From Pyxidicoccus caerfyrddinensis (GTDB lineage Bacteria > Myxococcota > Myxococcia > Myxococcales > Myxococcaceae): 64,000 nucleotides of DNA. Position 1 is the first letter of the stretch, and every line of letters starts with the position of its first letter. The DNA lies in contig NZ_JAAIYA010000042.1 of assembly GCF_010894405.1 (NCBI RefSeq), positions 1-64,000 on the forward strand. The letters are read 5' to 3'. The notes beneath the pieces are model-generated. The model searched no databases and had not been told where the DNA came from. It saw only the letters and a program-made list of their open reading frames with translations. The translations under genes were made by a program, and so were the position numbers. Positions 30,951-39,365 of this stretch are shown here, piece after piece.

Positions 30951-32747
30951 TCAGCGGGACGCGGAGGGCGCTGTGTCCTCGCCGAGCAGCAGCCGGCGGA
31001 CGATGGGCACGGGTGGGTAGCCGTAGGAGACCACCTCGTCGTGGAAGCGCTGGAGGGTGAAGTCCTTGCCCCACTTCACCTTTGCGTCCTCGCGCAGCTC
31101 CATCAGCATCTTCTTGCCTAGCGCGTAGACCAGGTACGTCGGGTCCGACGTGCCACGGCGCGCCTCGCGCTCCGCGTTGATGCGCGTCATGTACGCCTCT
31201 TCTTCAAAGAGGCGCACCGCCTGCTCGTACGTCATGCCGCGCGTGTGCAGCGACAGGCCCGCCACGTAGCGCGCCAGCCGCTGGAGGTAGAGCGCGAGCT
31301 GGTTCAGCCGCAGCCGGTCCGCCTGCGCGCCCGTGCCGCCGTAGCCCTCGTCGAGCATCATCTGCTCCGTGTACAGGCCCCAGCCCTCGCTGAACGAGCC
31401 CGAGCCGAACAGCCGGCGCACCTTCGACTGGATGCGGTTCGTCCAGAGGAACTGCACGTAGTGACCCGGGTACGCCTCGTGGATGGAGACGAGCGGCAGC
31501 GCGTAGCGGTTGTAGAAGCTCATGTGCTGCAGCGTCTGCTCCGCGTTCCACGCCGGGTCCGGCGGCGTCACGTAGTAGTACGCCTCCGTCGCCTTCGTCT
31601 CGAACGGGCCCGGCGTGCTCATGCTCGCGAAGGACAGCGCCCGGTTGAAGGCCGGAGTCTCCGCCACCCGCGCCCGGACTTCGCTGGGCACGGTGATGAT
31701 GCGGTGGTCGATGAGGAACTGGCGGATGTCCTCCAGCGTCGCCGTCGTCGTGGACACCAGCTCCGCGGGCGCGGGGTGGTCCTTGCCCAACTCACGGTAC
31801 ACGTCCATGGGCGCCTTGCCCGGCGCGAGCCGTCCCGCCACCTCGCGGAACTGCTCCTGCGTGCGCTTCATCTCCGAGCGGCCCCAGGCCAGCAGCGAGT
31901 CGATGCTCTCGGTGACGCCCTCCTCGTACTGGAGCTTCTGGCGGTACGTCTCCTCGCCGATGGCGAAGGCCCCGCTCGAGCGCGGCAGCAGGTCCTCCTT
32001 CAGGAAGCGGATGTACCCGTCGATGGCCTCCAGGCAGCGGGCCTGCTCCTGCTTGAAGGCGTCCTGGAGCGCGGCGTCCTTCACCGGTGCGAAGGCCAGG
32101 GGCAGCGTCTGCGCATAGAGCGCGCGGGTGCCCTTCACCTGCTCGAGGGCAATCTCCGTCCACAGCTTCGGCGGATTCTTGAGGTTGGCCCGCGCGGCCG
32201 CGAAGACTTCCGGCACCACCGCCATGCGCTTCACCGCCGAGCGCATCCGGTCCTCCAACGGCGCGAAGTCGCGGTTGATGAGCTGGAACACGGAGCTCGA
32301 GGCGAAGCCCAGGTACGTGTTCGGGTTGCGCTCCCACGAGCGCACCGCCTCCAGGTCCAGGATTTTCGCCCGGAAGTGGTTCTCCAGCATGTCGTAGTCG
32401 GCCCGGTCCTCGGGCGGCAGCGCGGCGCGGTCCACCGCCTTCGGCAGCGCCGCGAGCCGGTCCTTCAGGTACGCCAGGTTCGAGGCCCTCTCCTCGGGCC
32501 GGAAGCCGCGCAGCTCTCCGTCGTAGGTGTGCACGCCCGCGGACGTGGCCGACATCGGCGAGCGGCGGAAGTGCTCCTCGAAGTGCGCGTCCACGAAGGT
32601 GCGCAGCGCCACCTGGGCGGGGGCCAGCGCGGGCGTGGCGGCGTGGGCGGCCGGGGATTCCACCTGCGCGGGCGGACGCGAGGTGGTGCAGCCAGGGGAG
32701 AGCAGCAGCAGCGCGGCGAGGACGCTCGTGGGGCGCAGTGCGTTCAT
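30951..32747 (-). CDS. DUF885 family lipoprotein, probable zinc metallopeptidase
   Basis: 598 residues. Lipobox LLSPGC near residue 19 predicts a lipoprotein. DUF885 features: the long helical body, VTPPDPAWNAEQTL, and the metal site VSIHEAYPGHYVQF, a variant of HExxPGHH/HEaxPGHf, with SEGWGLYTEQMM downstream supplying further ligands. The fold is gluzincin/M3-like, and related proteins act as oligopeptidases. ATG 32747 starts the signal peptide MNALRPTSVL. The gene lies alone; the upstream region (140 bp) separates it from the SafE-like gene on the same strand. Confidence 0.85.
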   Translation of the reverse strand: MNALRPTSVLAALLLLSPGCTTSRPPAQVESPAAHAATPALAPAQVALRTFVDAHFEEHFRRSPMSATSAGVHTYDGELRGFRPEERASNLAYLKDRLAALPKAVDRAALPPEDRADYDMLENHFRAKILDLEAVRSWERNPNTYLGFASSSVFQLINRDFAPLEDRMRSAVKRMAVVPEVFAAARANLKNPPKLWTEIALEQVKGTRALYAQTLPLAFAPVKDAALQDAFKQEQARCLEAIDGYIRFLKEDLLPRSSGAFAIGEETYRQKLQYEEGVTESIDSLLAWGRSEMKRTQEQFREVAGRLAPGKAPMDVYRELGKDHPAPAELVSTTTATLEDIRQFLIDHRIITVPSEVRARVAETPAFNRALSFASMSTPGPFETKATEAYYYVTPPDPAWNAEQTLQHMSFYNRYALPLVSIHEAYPGHYVQFLWTNRIQSKVRRLFGSGSFSEGWGLYTEQMMLDEGYGGTGAQADRLRLNQLALYLQRLARYVAGLSLHTRGMTYEQAVRLFEEEAYMTRINAEREARRGTSDPTYLVYALGKKMLMELREDAKVKWGKDFTLQRFHDEVVSYGYPPVPIVRRLLLGEDTAPSASR

Positions 32748-32887
32748 GGAGCCTCGGGGAAGGGGACGCGGAAGGAGCGCCGGGAGCGTCGCCGAAGGGC
32801 CCGGGGGCGACAAGCGTCAGGCGGCTTCCGGGGTAGGGAGGGGCGATGCGGGTGTTTGATTACATTGCCGCAGCCGTCTGGCCGGTA

Positions 32888-33595
32888 TCAGTGGCAGCGT
32901 GCCGGGGCCACCGCGCGGTAGACGAGCACCGCCGCCGCCAGCAGCGGCACCGCCCGCTGGAGGACGAAGGCCGCGGCGCGGGGCCGGTGCCTCCACAGCC
33001 CTGCCTGGAGCTGCGCGCCGAGCAGCGCGGGCAGCCCGCCCAGCGCGAAGGCCCCCAGCACCAGCGCGCCGCCGCCGAAGGAGCCGCTCGCCAGCGCCGC
33101 CGCGAAGACGCCGTACAGCAGGCCACAGGGCAGCAGTGGCGTCACCGCACCCATTGCACCCGCGCGGCCCGTCCACGAAAACTTTGCGCCCCAGCGCGAG
33201 ACGTACCGCACGACGTGCGACAGGCCCGGCAGCGGGCGCAGTCGCTTGCCTACCTCCAGCGCGGAGGCCACCAGCGCGGCCGCCATCAGCCAGGGCAGCC
33301 AGGGCCGCGTGGACACGGCCAGCGCCCGTGTCACCCCGCCACCGAGTACGCCCAGCGCCCCGCCCACCAGTGTGTACGCAGCCACGCGCGCTCCTTGGTA
33401 CGCGAGCACCGCGCGGCGCCGCTCGGGGCCCGGCACCGCGGGCAGCCCCGCGCAGGCCAGCGGCCCGCACATGAGGAAGCAGTGCACGCTCCCGGTGAGC
33501 CCCACCGTCAGCGCACCGAGTGCGCCCACCGCCACCGCCGATGAAGGCGAGAGCGCGGGGAGCAGCGAGGAAAAGGCGGTCATTTCGAGCGGCAT
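32888..33595 (-). CDS. SafE/TauE-like membrane protein of the cbb3 locus (DsbD-2 / PF13386 type)
   Basis: 235 residues with six to seven membrane helices. LGALTVGLTGSVHCFLMCGPL, with the HCxxMCGP pattern, and GAVTPLLPCGLLYGVFAAA are the marks of the sulfite-exporter-like family that lies near ccoGHIS genes in many bacteria and is thought to help deliver copper to the cbb3 oxidase. A long open frame continues upstream antisense to ccoI but is not coding. ATG 33595 is chosen; 33619 and 33583 are alternatives. Divergent from ccoI, 48 bp apart, so one compact promoter region serves both. Confidence 0.78.
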   Translation of the reverse strand: MPLEMTAFSSLLPALSPSSAVAVGALGALTVGLTGSVHCFLMCGPLACAGLPAVPGPERRRAVLAYQGARVAAYTLVGGALGVLGGGVTRALAVSTRPWLPWLMAAALVASALEVGKRLRPLPGLSHVVRYVSRWGAKFSWTGRAGAMGAVTPLLPCGLLYGVFAAALASGSFGGGALVLGAFALGGLPALLGAQLQAGLWRHRPRAAAFVLQRAVPLLAAAVLVYRAVAPARCH

Positions 33596-33643
33596 GCCCC
33601 CCTGCTTCGCAACGGGCATGCCGTTCGCAAGGTGACACCGTGA

Positions 33644-36061
33644 ATGCCTGCCTCCTCGCATGCCGCACCCGCTTCGGATGCCTGCCTCCACTGCGGCAGT
33701 CCCGTCCCCGTGGGCACGGCGTCGCGCGACTTCTGCTGCGCGGGGTGCGAGGCCGTATATGGCCTGCTGCGAGAGCAGGGCCTCACCCGCTACTACCAGC
33801 TCACGCAGGGCAAGGCGGCGCCCGCGCCGGAGCCTCGCGGGGACCGCGGCTTCGCGTGGCTGGAGCCGCTGGTGACGCGCGCGGAGGCCATCCCCGGCCC
33901 CGTGTGCGCGTTGGAGTTGGACGTGCAGGGCATCCACTGCGCCGCGTGCGTGTGGCTGATGAACGAGCTGTTCCGCCGGCAGCAGGGCGGGGCGGGGCTC
34001 ACGGTGGACCCGGCGCTCGGCAAGGTGCGCATGCAGTGGCGGCGCGGCGCCTTCGACGTCGGCGGTTTCCTGCGCGCGGTGGAGGGCTTCGGCTACCTCT
34101 TCGGCCCCAGCCGCAAGCACCCGGAGGCCGCCAGTCTGGATTTGCCCATCCGCCTGGGCCTCTGCGCCGCGCTGGCGATGAACGTGATGCTGTTCTCGGT
34201 GAGCTTCTATGTCGGGCTCACGCCTGAGGACGGCGACGTCTTCGCCCTCTTCACGCGGCTGAGCCTGGCGCTGTCCACGGGCGTCGTCCTGGTGGGCGGG
34301 TGGCCCTTCTTCCGCTCCGCCGTGCAGGGGCTGCGGCGCGGCGTGCTGCACCTGGACCTGCCGATTGCGCTGGGCATCCTCCTCGTGTTCGGCACCTCGC
34401 TGGTGCAGGCGCGGGGTGGCCGTGGCGACCTGGCCTACTTCGACACGCTCAACACCTTCGTCACGCTGATGCTGGTGGGCCGCTGGCTCCAGCAGCGCGT
34501 GCTGGAGCGCAACCGCCGCTTCCTCCTGGAGGATGACGGCGCGGAGGGGCTGTTCGTCCGCAGGCAGGAGGGCGAGCGGCTCGCCACCGTGCGCGCCGCC
34601 GAGGTGGGCGAGGGCGACGTGCTCGTGATTGCGCCGGGCGACCTGGTGCCCGTGGACGCGGTGCTGCTGGACGCGGACGCGCGCGTGTCCACCGACTGGA
34701 TTACGGGTGAGCCCGGGGAGCGCGCCGTGGCCCGGGGGGACTCGCTTCCGGCGGGGGCCTTCAACGCGGGTCGCGAGGCGGTGCGCGTGCGAGCGGCGCA
34801 GTCCTTCACCGACTCGCCGCTGGTGGCGCTGCTGCGAAGGGCTCCGGCCGGGACGGGGAGCGCCGCGGTCCACACGCGGTTCTGGGACCGGGTGTCGCGC
34901 CGGTGGGTCGTCACGGTGTTGGGGGTGTCCGGCCTGGGGCTCGCGCTGTGGTGGCCGGCCGGCCCGGACAAGGCGCTCGAGGTGGCGGTGGCGCTGCTGG
35001 TGGTGACGTGCCCGTGCGCCATCGGCATCGCCACGCCGCTCGCGTACGAGCTGGTGCAGGCGCGCCTTCGCCGGGAGGGTTTCTTCGTGCGGAGCCCGGA
35101 CCTGATGGACCGGCTGCCCCGCGTGCGGCAGGTGCTGTTCGACAAGACGGGGACGCTGACGCTCGGACGGCTGGAGCTGGTGGACCGCGCGTCGGTGGAG
35201 GCGCTGGCGCCCGAGGCCCGGGACGTGGCCTTCGATTTGACCTCGCGCAGCAACCACCCGGCGAGCCGCTGCCTCAGCGCGGCGCTGGCTCGCGTGGGGG
35301 CGCGGTTCTCCGCCGAGGCCCGGGTGACGGAGCACGCGGGGCAGGGCGTGGAGCTCACCCGCGACAGCGTGTGCTGGCGGCTGGGCCGTGCGCAGTGGGC
35401 CGTGGCGGGGCAGGGTGTTGCCGCCGTCTCGGGCCCGGTGCTCACCCGGGACGGCGTGCTCGTGGCCTCCTTCGCCCTGCGCGAGTCGGTCCGCTCGGAT
35501 GCGCGGCGCGAAGTCCAGGCGCTGCAGGCCGAGGGTCGCGCGGTGTGGCTCATCTCCGGAGACGCACCGGCGCGCGTGCGAGACCTGGCCGAAGCACTGG
35601 GCATCCCCATCGCACACGCCCTGGGCGGCCAGCGTCCCGAGGACAAGGCCTCGGCGGTGTCGGCGCTGGACGCGGCGGACACGCTGTACCTGGGCGACGG
35701 CGTCAACGACAGCCTCGCCTTCGAGCGCGCTCTCTGCGCGGGCACTCCGGCCATCGACCGGCCGGTGATGCCGGGCAAGAGCGACTTCTTCCTCCTGGGC
35801 GAGGGGCTCGCCTCCATCCGCGAGGCCCTCCGCCTGTCGCTGCGGCTGCGCCAGGTGGTGCGCCGGCTGCTAACGCTCGCCGTGGCCTACAACGTCGTGG
35901 CCGTCACCGTGTGCCTCGCCGGGTGGATGACGCCGCTGCGCGCCGCGCTGGCCATGCCCGCCACCAGCCTCGCCACCGTCCTCTTCACCGTGTGGAGCCT
36001 GTCCGCCGCGCGTGAGCGCCCGGTCTCCACTCCCACGCGGCTGCGGGAGGTTCCCGTATGA
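33644..36061 (+). CDS. ccoI: CcoI, copper-transporting P1B ATPase for cbb3 oxidase assembly
   Basis: 805 residues. N-terminal Cys cluster (ACLHCGSP, FCCAGCEAVY) and a heavy-metal domain with GIHCAACVWLM, about six to eight membrane helices, the copper site TCPCAIGIATPLA, the phosphorylation site FDKTGTLTLG, and GDGVNDSLAF. CcoI exports copper to the periplasm for insertion in CcoN. It overlaps ccoS by ATGA. The start ATG 33644 precedes the Cys cluster by 13 residues. Confidence 0.92.
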   Translation: MPASSHAAPASDACLHCGSPVPVGTASRDFCCAGCEAVYGLLREQGLTRYYQLTQGKAAPAPEPRGDRGFAWLEPLVTRAEAIPGPVCALELDVQGIHCAACVWLMNELFRRQQGGAGLTVDPALGKVRMQWRRGAFDVGGFLRAVEGFGYLFGPSRKHPEAASLDLPIRLGLCAALAMNVMLFSVSFYVGLTPEDGDVFALFTRLSLALSTGVVLVGGWPFFRSAVQGLRRGVLHLDLPIALGILLVFGTSLVQARGGRGDLAYFDTLNTFVTLMLVGRWLQQRVLERNRRFLLEDDGAEGLFVRRQEGERLATVRAAEVGEGDVLVIAPGDLVPVDAVLLDADARVSTDWITGEPGERAVARGDSLPAGAFNAGREAVRVRAAQSFTDSPLVALLRRAPAGTGSAAVHTRFWDRVSRRWVVTVLGVSGLGLALWWPAGPDKALEVAVALLVVTCPCAIGIATPLAYELVQARLRREGFFVRSPDLMDRLPRVRQVLFDKTGTLTLGRLELVDRASVEALAPEARDVAFDLTSRSNHPASRCLSAALARVGARFSAEARVTEHAGQGVELTRDSVCWRLGRAQWAVAGQGVAAVSGPVLTRDGVLVASFALRESVRSDARREVQALQAEGRAVWLISGDAPARVRDLAEALGIPIAHALGGQRPEDKASAVSALDAADTLYLGDGVNDSLAFERALCAGTPAIDRPVMPGKSDFFLLGEGLASIREALRLSLRLRQVVRRLLTLAVAYNVVAVTVCLAGWMTPLRAALAMPATSLATVLFTVWSLSAARERPVSTPTRLREVPV

Positions 36062-36246
36062 ATGTCCTCATCCTCCAGGTCTTCGTCAGCCTGATGCTCG
36101 TCGCCAGCTCGGTGCTGCTGTTCGCCTACAGCGTGCGCCACCGAGACCACGAGCACGCCGACCGCCTCTCCCTCTTCCCGCTCGAGGACGACAGCGCCCC
36201 GTCGCCCGCCGCCCCCGAGCCCAAGCCTTCCGCTTCCCAGGAGTGA
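36058..36246 (+). CDS. ccoS: CcoS, cbb3 oxidase maturation protein
   Basis: 62 residues: one N-terminal membrane helix (LILQVFVSLMLVASSVLLFAY is cut to VSLMLVASSVLLFAY here) and a short acidic, Pro-rich tail. Size, topology and place directly after ccoI match CcoS, which is needed to load haem and copper into the oxidase. ATGA overlap with ccoI; ccoNO begins 4 bp after its stop. Confidence 0.85.
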   Translation: MNVLILQVFVSLMLVASSVLLFAYSVRHRDHEHADRLSLFPLEDDSAPSPAAPEPKPSASQE

Positions 36247-36250
36247 TTCC

Positions 36251-38617
36251 GTGCAACAGCAGCGAATCATCTACGACGACACCACGGTCCGGCGCTTCAT
36301 CATGGCGTCGGTGCTGTTCGGCATCGTGGGCATGGCGGTAGGGGCGCTGGTGGCCAGCCAGCTCGCGTGGTGGCAGGCCAACCTGGGCATCCCCTACACG
36401 ACGTACTCGCGCCTGCGCCCGCTGCACACCAACGCGGTCATCTTCGCCTTCGTCGGCAACATGATGTTCGCCGGCATCTACTACTCGTCCCAGCGCCTGC
36501 TGAAGACACGCATGGCGTCGGACGTGCTCTCCAAAATCCACTTCTGGGGCTGGCAGCTCATCATCGTCGCGGCGGCGGTGACGCTCCCGCTGGGCATCAC
36601 CACCTCCAAGGAGTACGCGGAGCTGGAGTGGCCCATCGACCTGGCGATTGCCGTCATCTGGGTGGTCTTCGCCATCAACTTCTTCTGGACGCTGAAGAAG
36701 CGGAACGAGAAGAACCTCTACGTCGCCATCTGGTTCTACATCGCCACCATCGTCACCGTGGCGGTGCTCCACATCGTCAACAGCCTGGCGCTGCCGTTCT
36801 CTCCGCTGAAGAGCTACTCCGTCTACGCGGGCGTGCAGGACGCGCTGGTGCAGTGGTGGTACGGCCACAACGCCGTCGCCTTCTTCCTCACCACGCCCAT
36901 CCTGGGCATCATGTATTACTTCCTGCCCAAGGCGGCGGAGCGGCCTGTCTACTCGTACCGGCTCTCCATCATCCACTTCTGGGCCCTGGTCTTCATCTAC
37001 ATCTGGGCCGGCCCGCACCACCTGCTCTACACCGCGCTGCCCGACTGGGCGCAGTCGCTGGGGATGATTTTCAGCGTCATGCTCTGGGCCCCGTCGTGGG
37101 GCGGCATGCTCAACGGCCTGCTCACGCTCAAGGGCGCGTGGCACAAGCTGCGCGAGGACCCCGTCCTCAAGTTCCTCATCGCCGGCGTCACCTTCTACGG
37201 CATGGCGACCTTCGAGGGGCCGCTCCTGTCCATCAAGTCGGTGAGCGCGCTGGGCCACTACACGGACTGGATTGTCGGCCACGTGCACAGCGGCGCACTG
37301 GGGTGGAACGGCTTCATGGCCGCCGGCATGTTCTACTGGCTGGTGCCCAGGCTGTACGGCACGAAGCTGCACTCCACGAAGGCGGCGGACGCGCACTTCT
37401 GGCTCGCGACGGTGGGCATCCTCCTCTACGCGGTGTCGATGTGGATCAGCGGCATCACCCAGGGGTTGATGTGGCGCGCCACCAACGCCGACGGGACGCT
37501 GCTCTACCCGAACTTCGTGGAGACGCTGCTGGCCATCCGGCCCATGTACATCGTCCGCTTCACGGGCGGCTCCATGTACCTGGTGGGCTTCATCATGATG
37601 GCGTGGAACCTGTGGAAGACGGCCCGCGCCGGCCAGCCCGTCAACGGCGAAGCCACCGTCGTCGTGGAGACGCCGGCCCCCGCGCCCGTGCCCGCCGCCA
37701 CGCCCGCGCCCGGCTGGGTTCAGGTCGTCACGGGCCGGCCGCTCATCTTCGCCATCGCCATCCTCACGGTGACGATGTTCCTCGGCTGGGCGAGGCCGGT
37801 GCGCGCGCTGGTGCTGATGGGCGCCATCATCGCCCTGGGCGAGTTCGCCTGGATTGTCACCCGGCGCGAGCGCGAGGCGGGCAGGCCGTCCTGGTTCGGC
37901 CTCATCGAGGGCCGGCCGCTCGCCTTCACGGTGCTGACGCTGGTGGCCATCCTCATCGGTGGCGTCGCGGAATTGCTGCCCACCATCATGCTCAAGCAGG
38001 CGGTGCCCGCGCACGGTGAGGCGCAGCAGCCGTACTCGCCGCTGGAGCTGCAGGGGCGTGACCTCTACGTCCGCGAGGGCTGCTACACGTGCCACTCGCA
38101 GATGATTCGCCCCTTCGTCGCGGAGACGCAGCGCTACGGCGATGTGTCCCGCGCGGAGGAGTTCATCTACGACCACCCCTTCCAGTGGGGCAGCAAGCGC
38201 ACCGGCCCGGACCTGCACCGGCTGGGCGGCAAGTACCCGAACCTCTGGCACTACACGCACATGCTGGACCCTCGCGCGACGAGCCCTGGCTCCAACATGC
38301 CGCCGTACCCGTGGCTGGCGAAGAATCAGCTCAACACCAAGGACGCGCCGAAGAAGCTGACGCTGATGCAGAAGCTGGGCGTGCCGTACACCAACGCGGA
38401 CATCGACACCGCGGAGGCCCGGCAGAAGTCGCAGGCGGAAGGCATCACCGCGGACCTGGCCACGCAGGGTGTGCACTTGAAGTGGGACTCGGAGCTGGTG
38501 GCGCTCATCGCCTACCTGCAGCGACTGGGGCGCGGGCCGCAGGACGTGCCCGTGCAGCAGCAACCCGGCGGTCCGCCCACCGCCTCCGCCGTCGACAGCC
38601 AGGGAGGGACGCGCTGA
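36251..38617 (+). CDS. ccoNO: Fused CcoN-CcoO, catalytic and monohaem subunits of cbb3 oxidase
   Basis: 788 residues, GTG start. Residues about 1-460 are CcoN: twelve membrane helices, RPLHTNAVIFAFVGNMMF (haem ligand), WWYGHNAVAFFLTTP (copper B and active site) and VGHVHSGALGWNG. Two extra helices (about 495-545 and 555-580) link to CcoO: LQGRDLYVREGCYTCHSQM with the haem c at 611-615, then SKRTGPDLHRLGGKYP and SNMPPYPWL. CcoN and CcoO are usually separate genes; a single fused chain ensures equal amounts. Oxygen reduction and proton pumping at high oxygen affinity. Its TGA overlaps the ATG of ccoQ by one base. Confidence 0.93.
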   Translation: MQQQRIIYDDTTVRRFIMASVLFGIVGMAVGALVASQLAWWQANLGIPYTTYSRLRPLHTNAVIFAFVGNMMFAGIYYSSQRLLKTRMASDVLSKIHFWGWQLIIVAAAVTLPLGITTSKEYAELEWPIDLAIAVIWVVFAINFFWTLKKRNEKNLYVAIWFYIATIVTVAVLHIVNSLALPFSPLKSYSVYAGVQDALVQWWYGHNAVAFFLTTPILGIMYYFLPKAAERPVYSYRLSIIHFWALVFIYIWAGPHHLLYTALPDWAQSLGMIFSVMLWAPSWGGMLNGLLTLKGAWHKLREDPVLKFLIAGVTFYGMATFEGPLLSIKSVSALGHYTDWIVGHVHSGALGWNGFMAAGMFYWLVPRLYGTKLHSTKAADAHFWLATVGILLYAVSMWISGITQGLMWRATNADGTLLYPNFVETLLAIRPMYIVRFTGGSMYLVGFIMMAWNLWKTARAGQPVNGEATVVVETPAPAPVPAATPAPGWVQVVTGRPLIFAIAILTVTMFLGWARPVRALVLMGAIIALGEFAWIVTRREREAGRPSWFGLIEGRPLAFTVLTLVAILIGGVAELLPTIMLKQAVPAHGEAQQPYSPLELQGRDLYVREGCYTCHSQMIRPFVAETQRYGDVSRAEEFIYDHPFQWGSKRTGPDLHRLGGKYPNLWHYTHMLDPRATSPGSNMPPYPWLAKNQLNTKDAPKKLTLMQKLGVPYTNADIDTAEARQKSQAEGITADLATQGVHLKWDSELVALIAYLQRLGRGPQDVPVQQQPGGPPTASAVDSQGGTR

Positions 38618-38796
38618 TGTACAAGCAATTCTACGAGGGGATGTCGCTGACGGAGCTTCCGCTCTTCGCGCTCTGGCTGTTCATCGCGGTGTTCCTTGGC
38701 GTCTGTGTCTGGGTCTTCGGCGCCCGGCGCAGCCAGGACTTCGACGCGCTCGCGCAGATGCCGCTCTCCGAGCGGGGAGAACAGGGCCATGAGTGA
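38617..38796 (+). CDS. ccoQ: CcoQ-like small subunit of cbb3 oxidase
   Basis: 59 residues: one membrane helix (LPLFALWLFIAVFLGVCVWV, residues about 14-33) and a short charged C-terminus that contains ALAQMPLSE, typical of CcoQ. It begins on the last base of the ccoNO stop and its end overlaps the start of ccoP by 8 bases. Confidence 0.85.
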   Translation: MYKQFYEGMSLTELPLFALWLFIAVFLGVCVWVFGARRSQDFDALAQMPLSERGEQGHE

Positions 38797-39337
38797 CAAG
38801 GCGCCGCTGCACTACATCTACGACGGCATCGAGGAGCACGACAACCGGCTGCCCAACTGGTGGTTGCTCATCCTCTGGACCTCGCTCGTCTTCAGCGCGG
38901 GCTACTGGTTCTGGTACCACATCGCGGAGCTGTCGCCGGGGCAGCTCGGCGAGTACTCCGGCGAGGCCGCGGAGGTGGCCAAGCGCAACGCGGACCACAA
39001 GCCCGTGTCCGACGAGACGCTGCTCGCGCTGGTGCAGGACCCGACGACGGTGGGCAACGGCAAGGCGGTGTTCCAGGCGAACTGCGCCTCCTGCCACGGC
39101 GCGCAGGGCCAGGGCCTCATCGGACCCAACCTGACGGACGGCTTCTGGCTGCACGGCGCGAAGCCGGTGGCCATCCACAAGGTGGTGGCCGAGGGCGTGG
39201 TGGCCAAAGGCATGCCCGCGTGGGAGCGCACGCTGGGCGCGGAGCGTGTGCGCGCTGTCGCCGCGTACGTGCTGACGCTCAAGGGGACGAATGCGCCCGG
39301 CGGCAAGGCGCCGCAGGGCGAGCCCGAGCAGCCGTAG
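38789..39337 (+). CDS. ccoP: CcoP, one-haem form, cbb3 oxidase electron entry subunit
   Basis: 182 residues. The start is CcoP-like: YDGIEEHDNRLPNWWLLI, one membrane helix and FWYHIAELSPG. It then has only one cytochrome c domain, with CASCH at 99-103 and the Met of KGMPAWE. Ordinary CcoP has two haem domains and about 300 residues, so one domain is absent here; since the fold ends cleanly this is a compact variant, not a broken gene. It overlaps ccoQ by 8 bp. Confidence 0.88.
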   Translation: MSDKAPLHYIYDGIEEHDNRLPNWWLLILWTSLVFSAGYWFWYHIAELSPGQLGEYSGEAAEVAKRNADHKPVSDETLLALVQDPTTVGNGKAVFQANCASCHGAQGQGLIGPNLTDGFWLHGAKPVAIHKVVAEGVVAKGMPAWERTLGAERVRAVAAYVLTLKGTNAPGGKAPQGEPEQP

Positions 39338-39365
39338 CGCAAGGCCACGGAGAGGACGCGTCGTC

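Noticed and set aside
32888..35617. 909-residue protein on the - strand containing the SafE-like domain
   Set aside because: The upstream part lies antisense to ccoI, is rich in Arg, His and Gln and looks like a shadow; only the last 235 residues are membrane protein.
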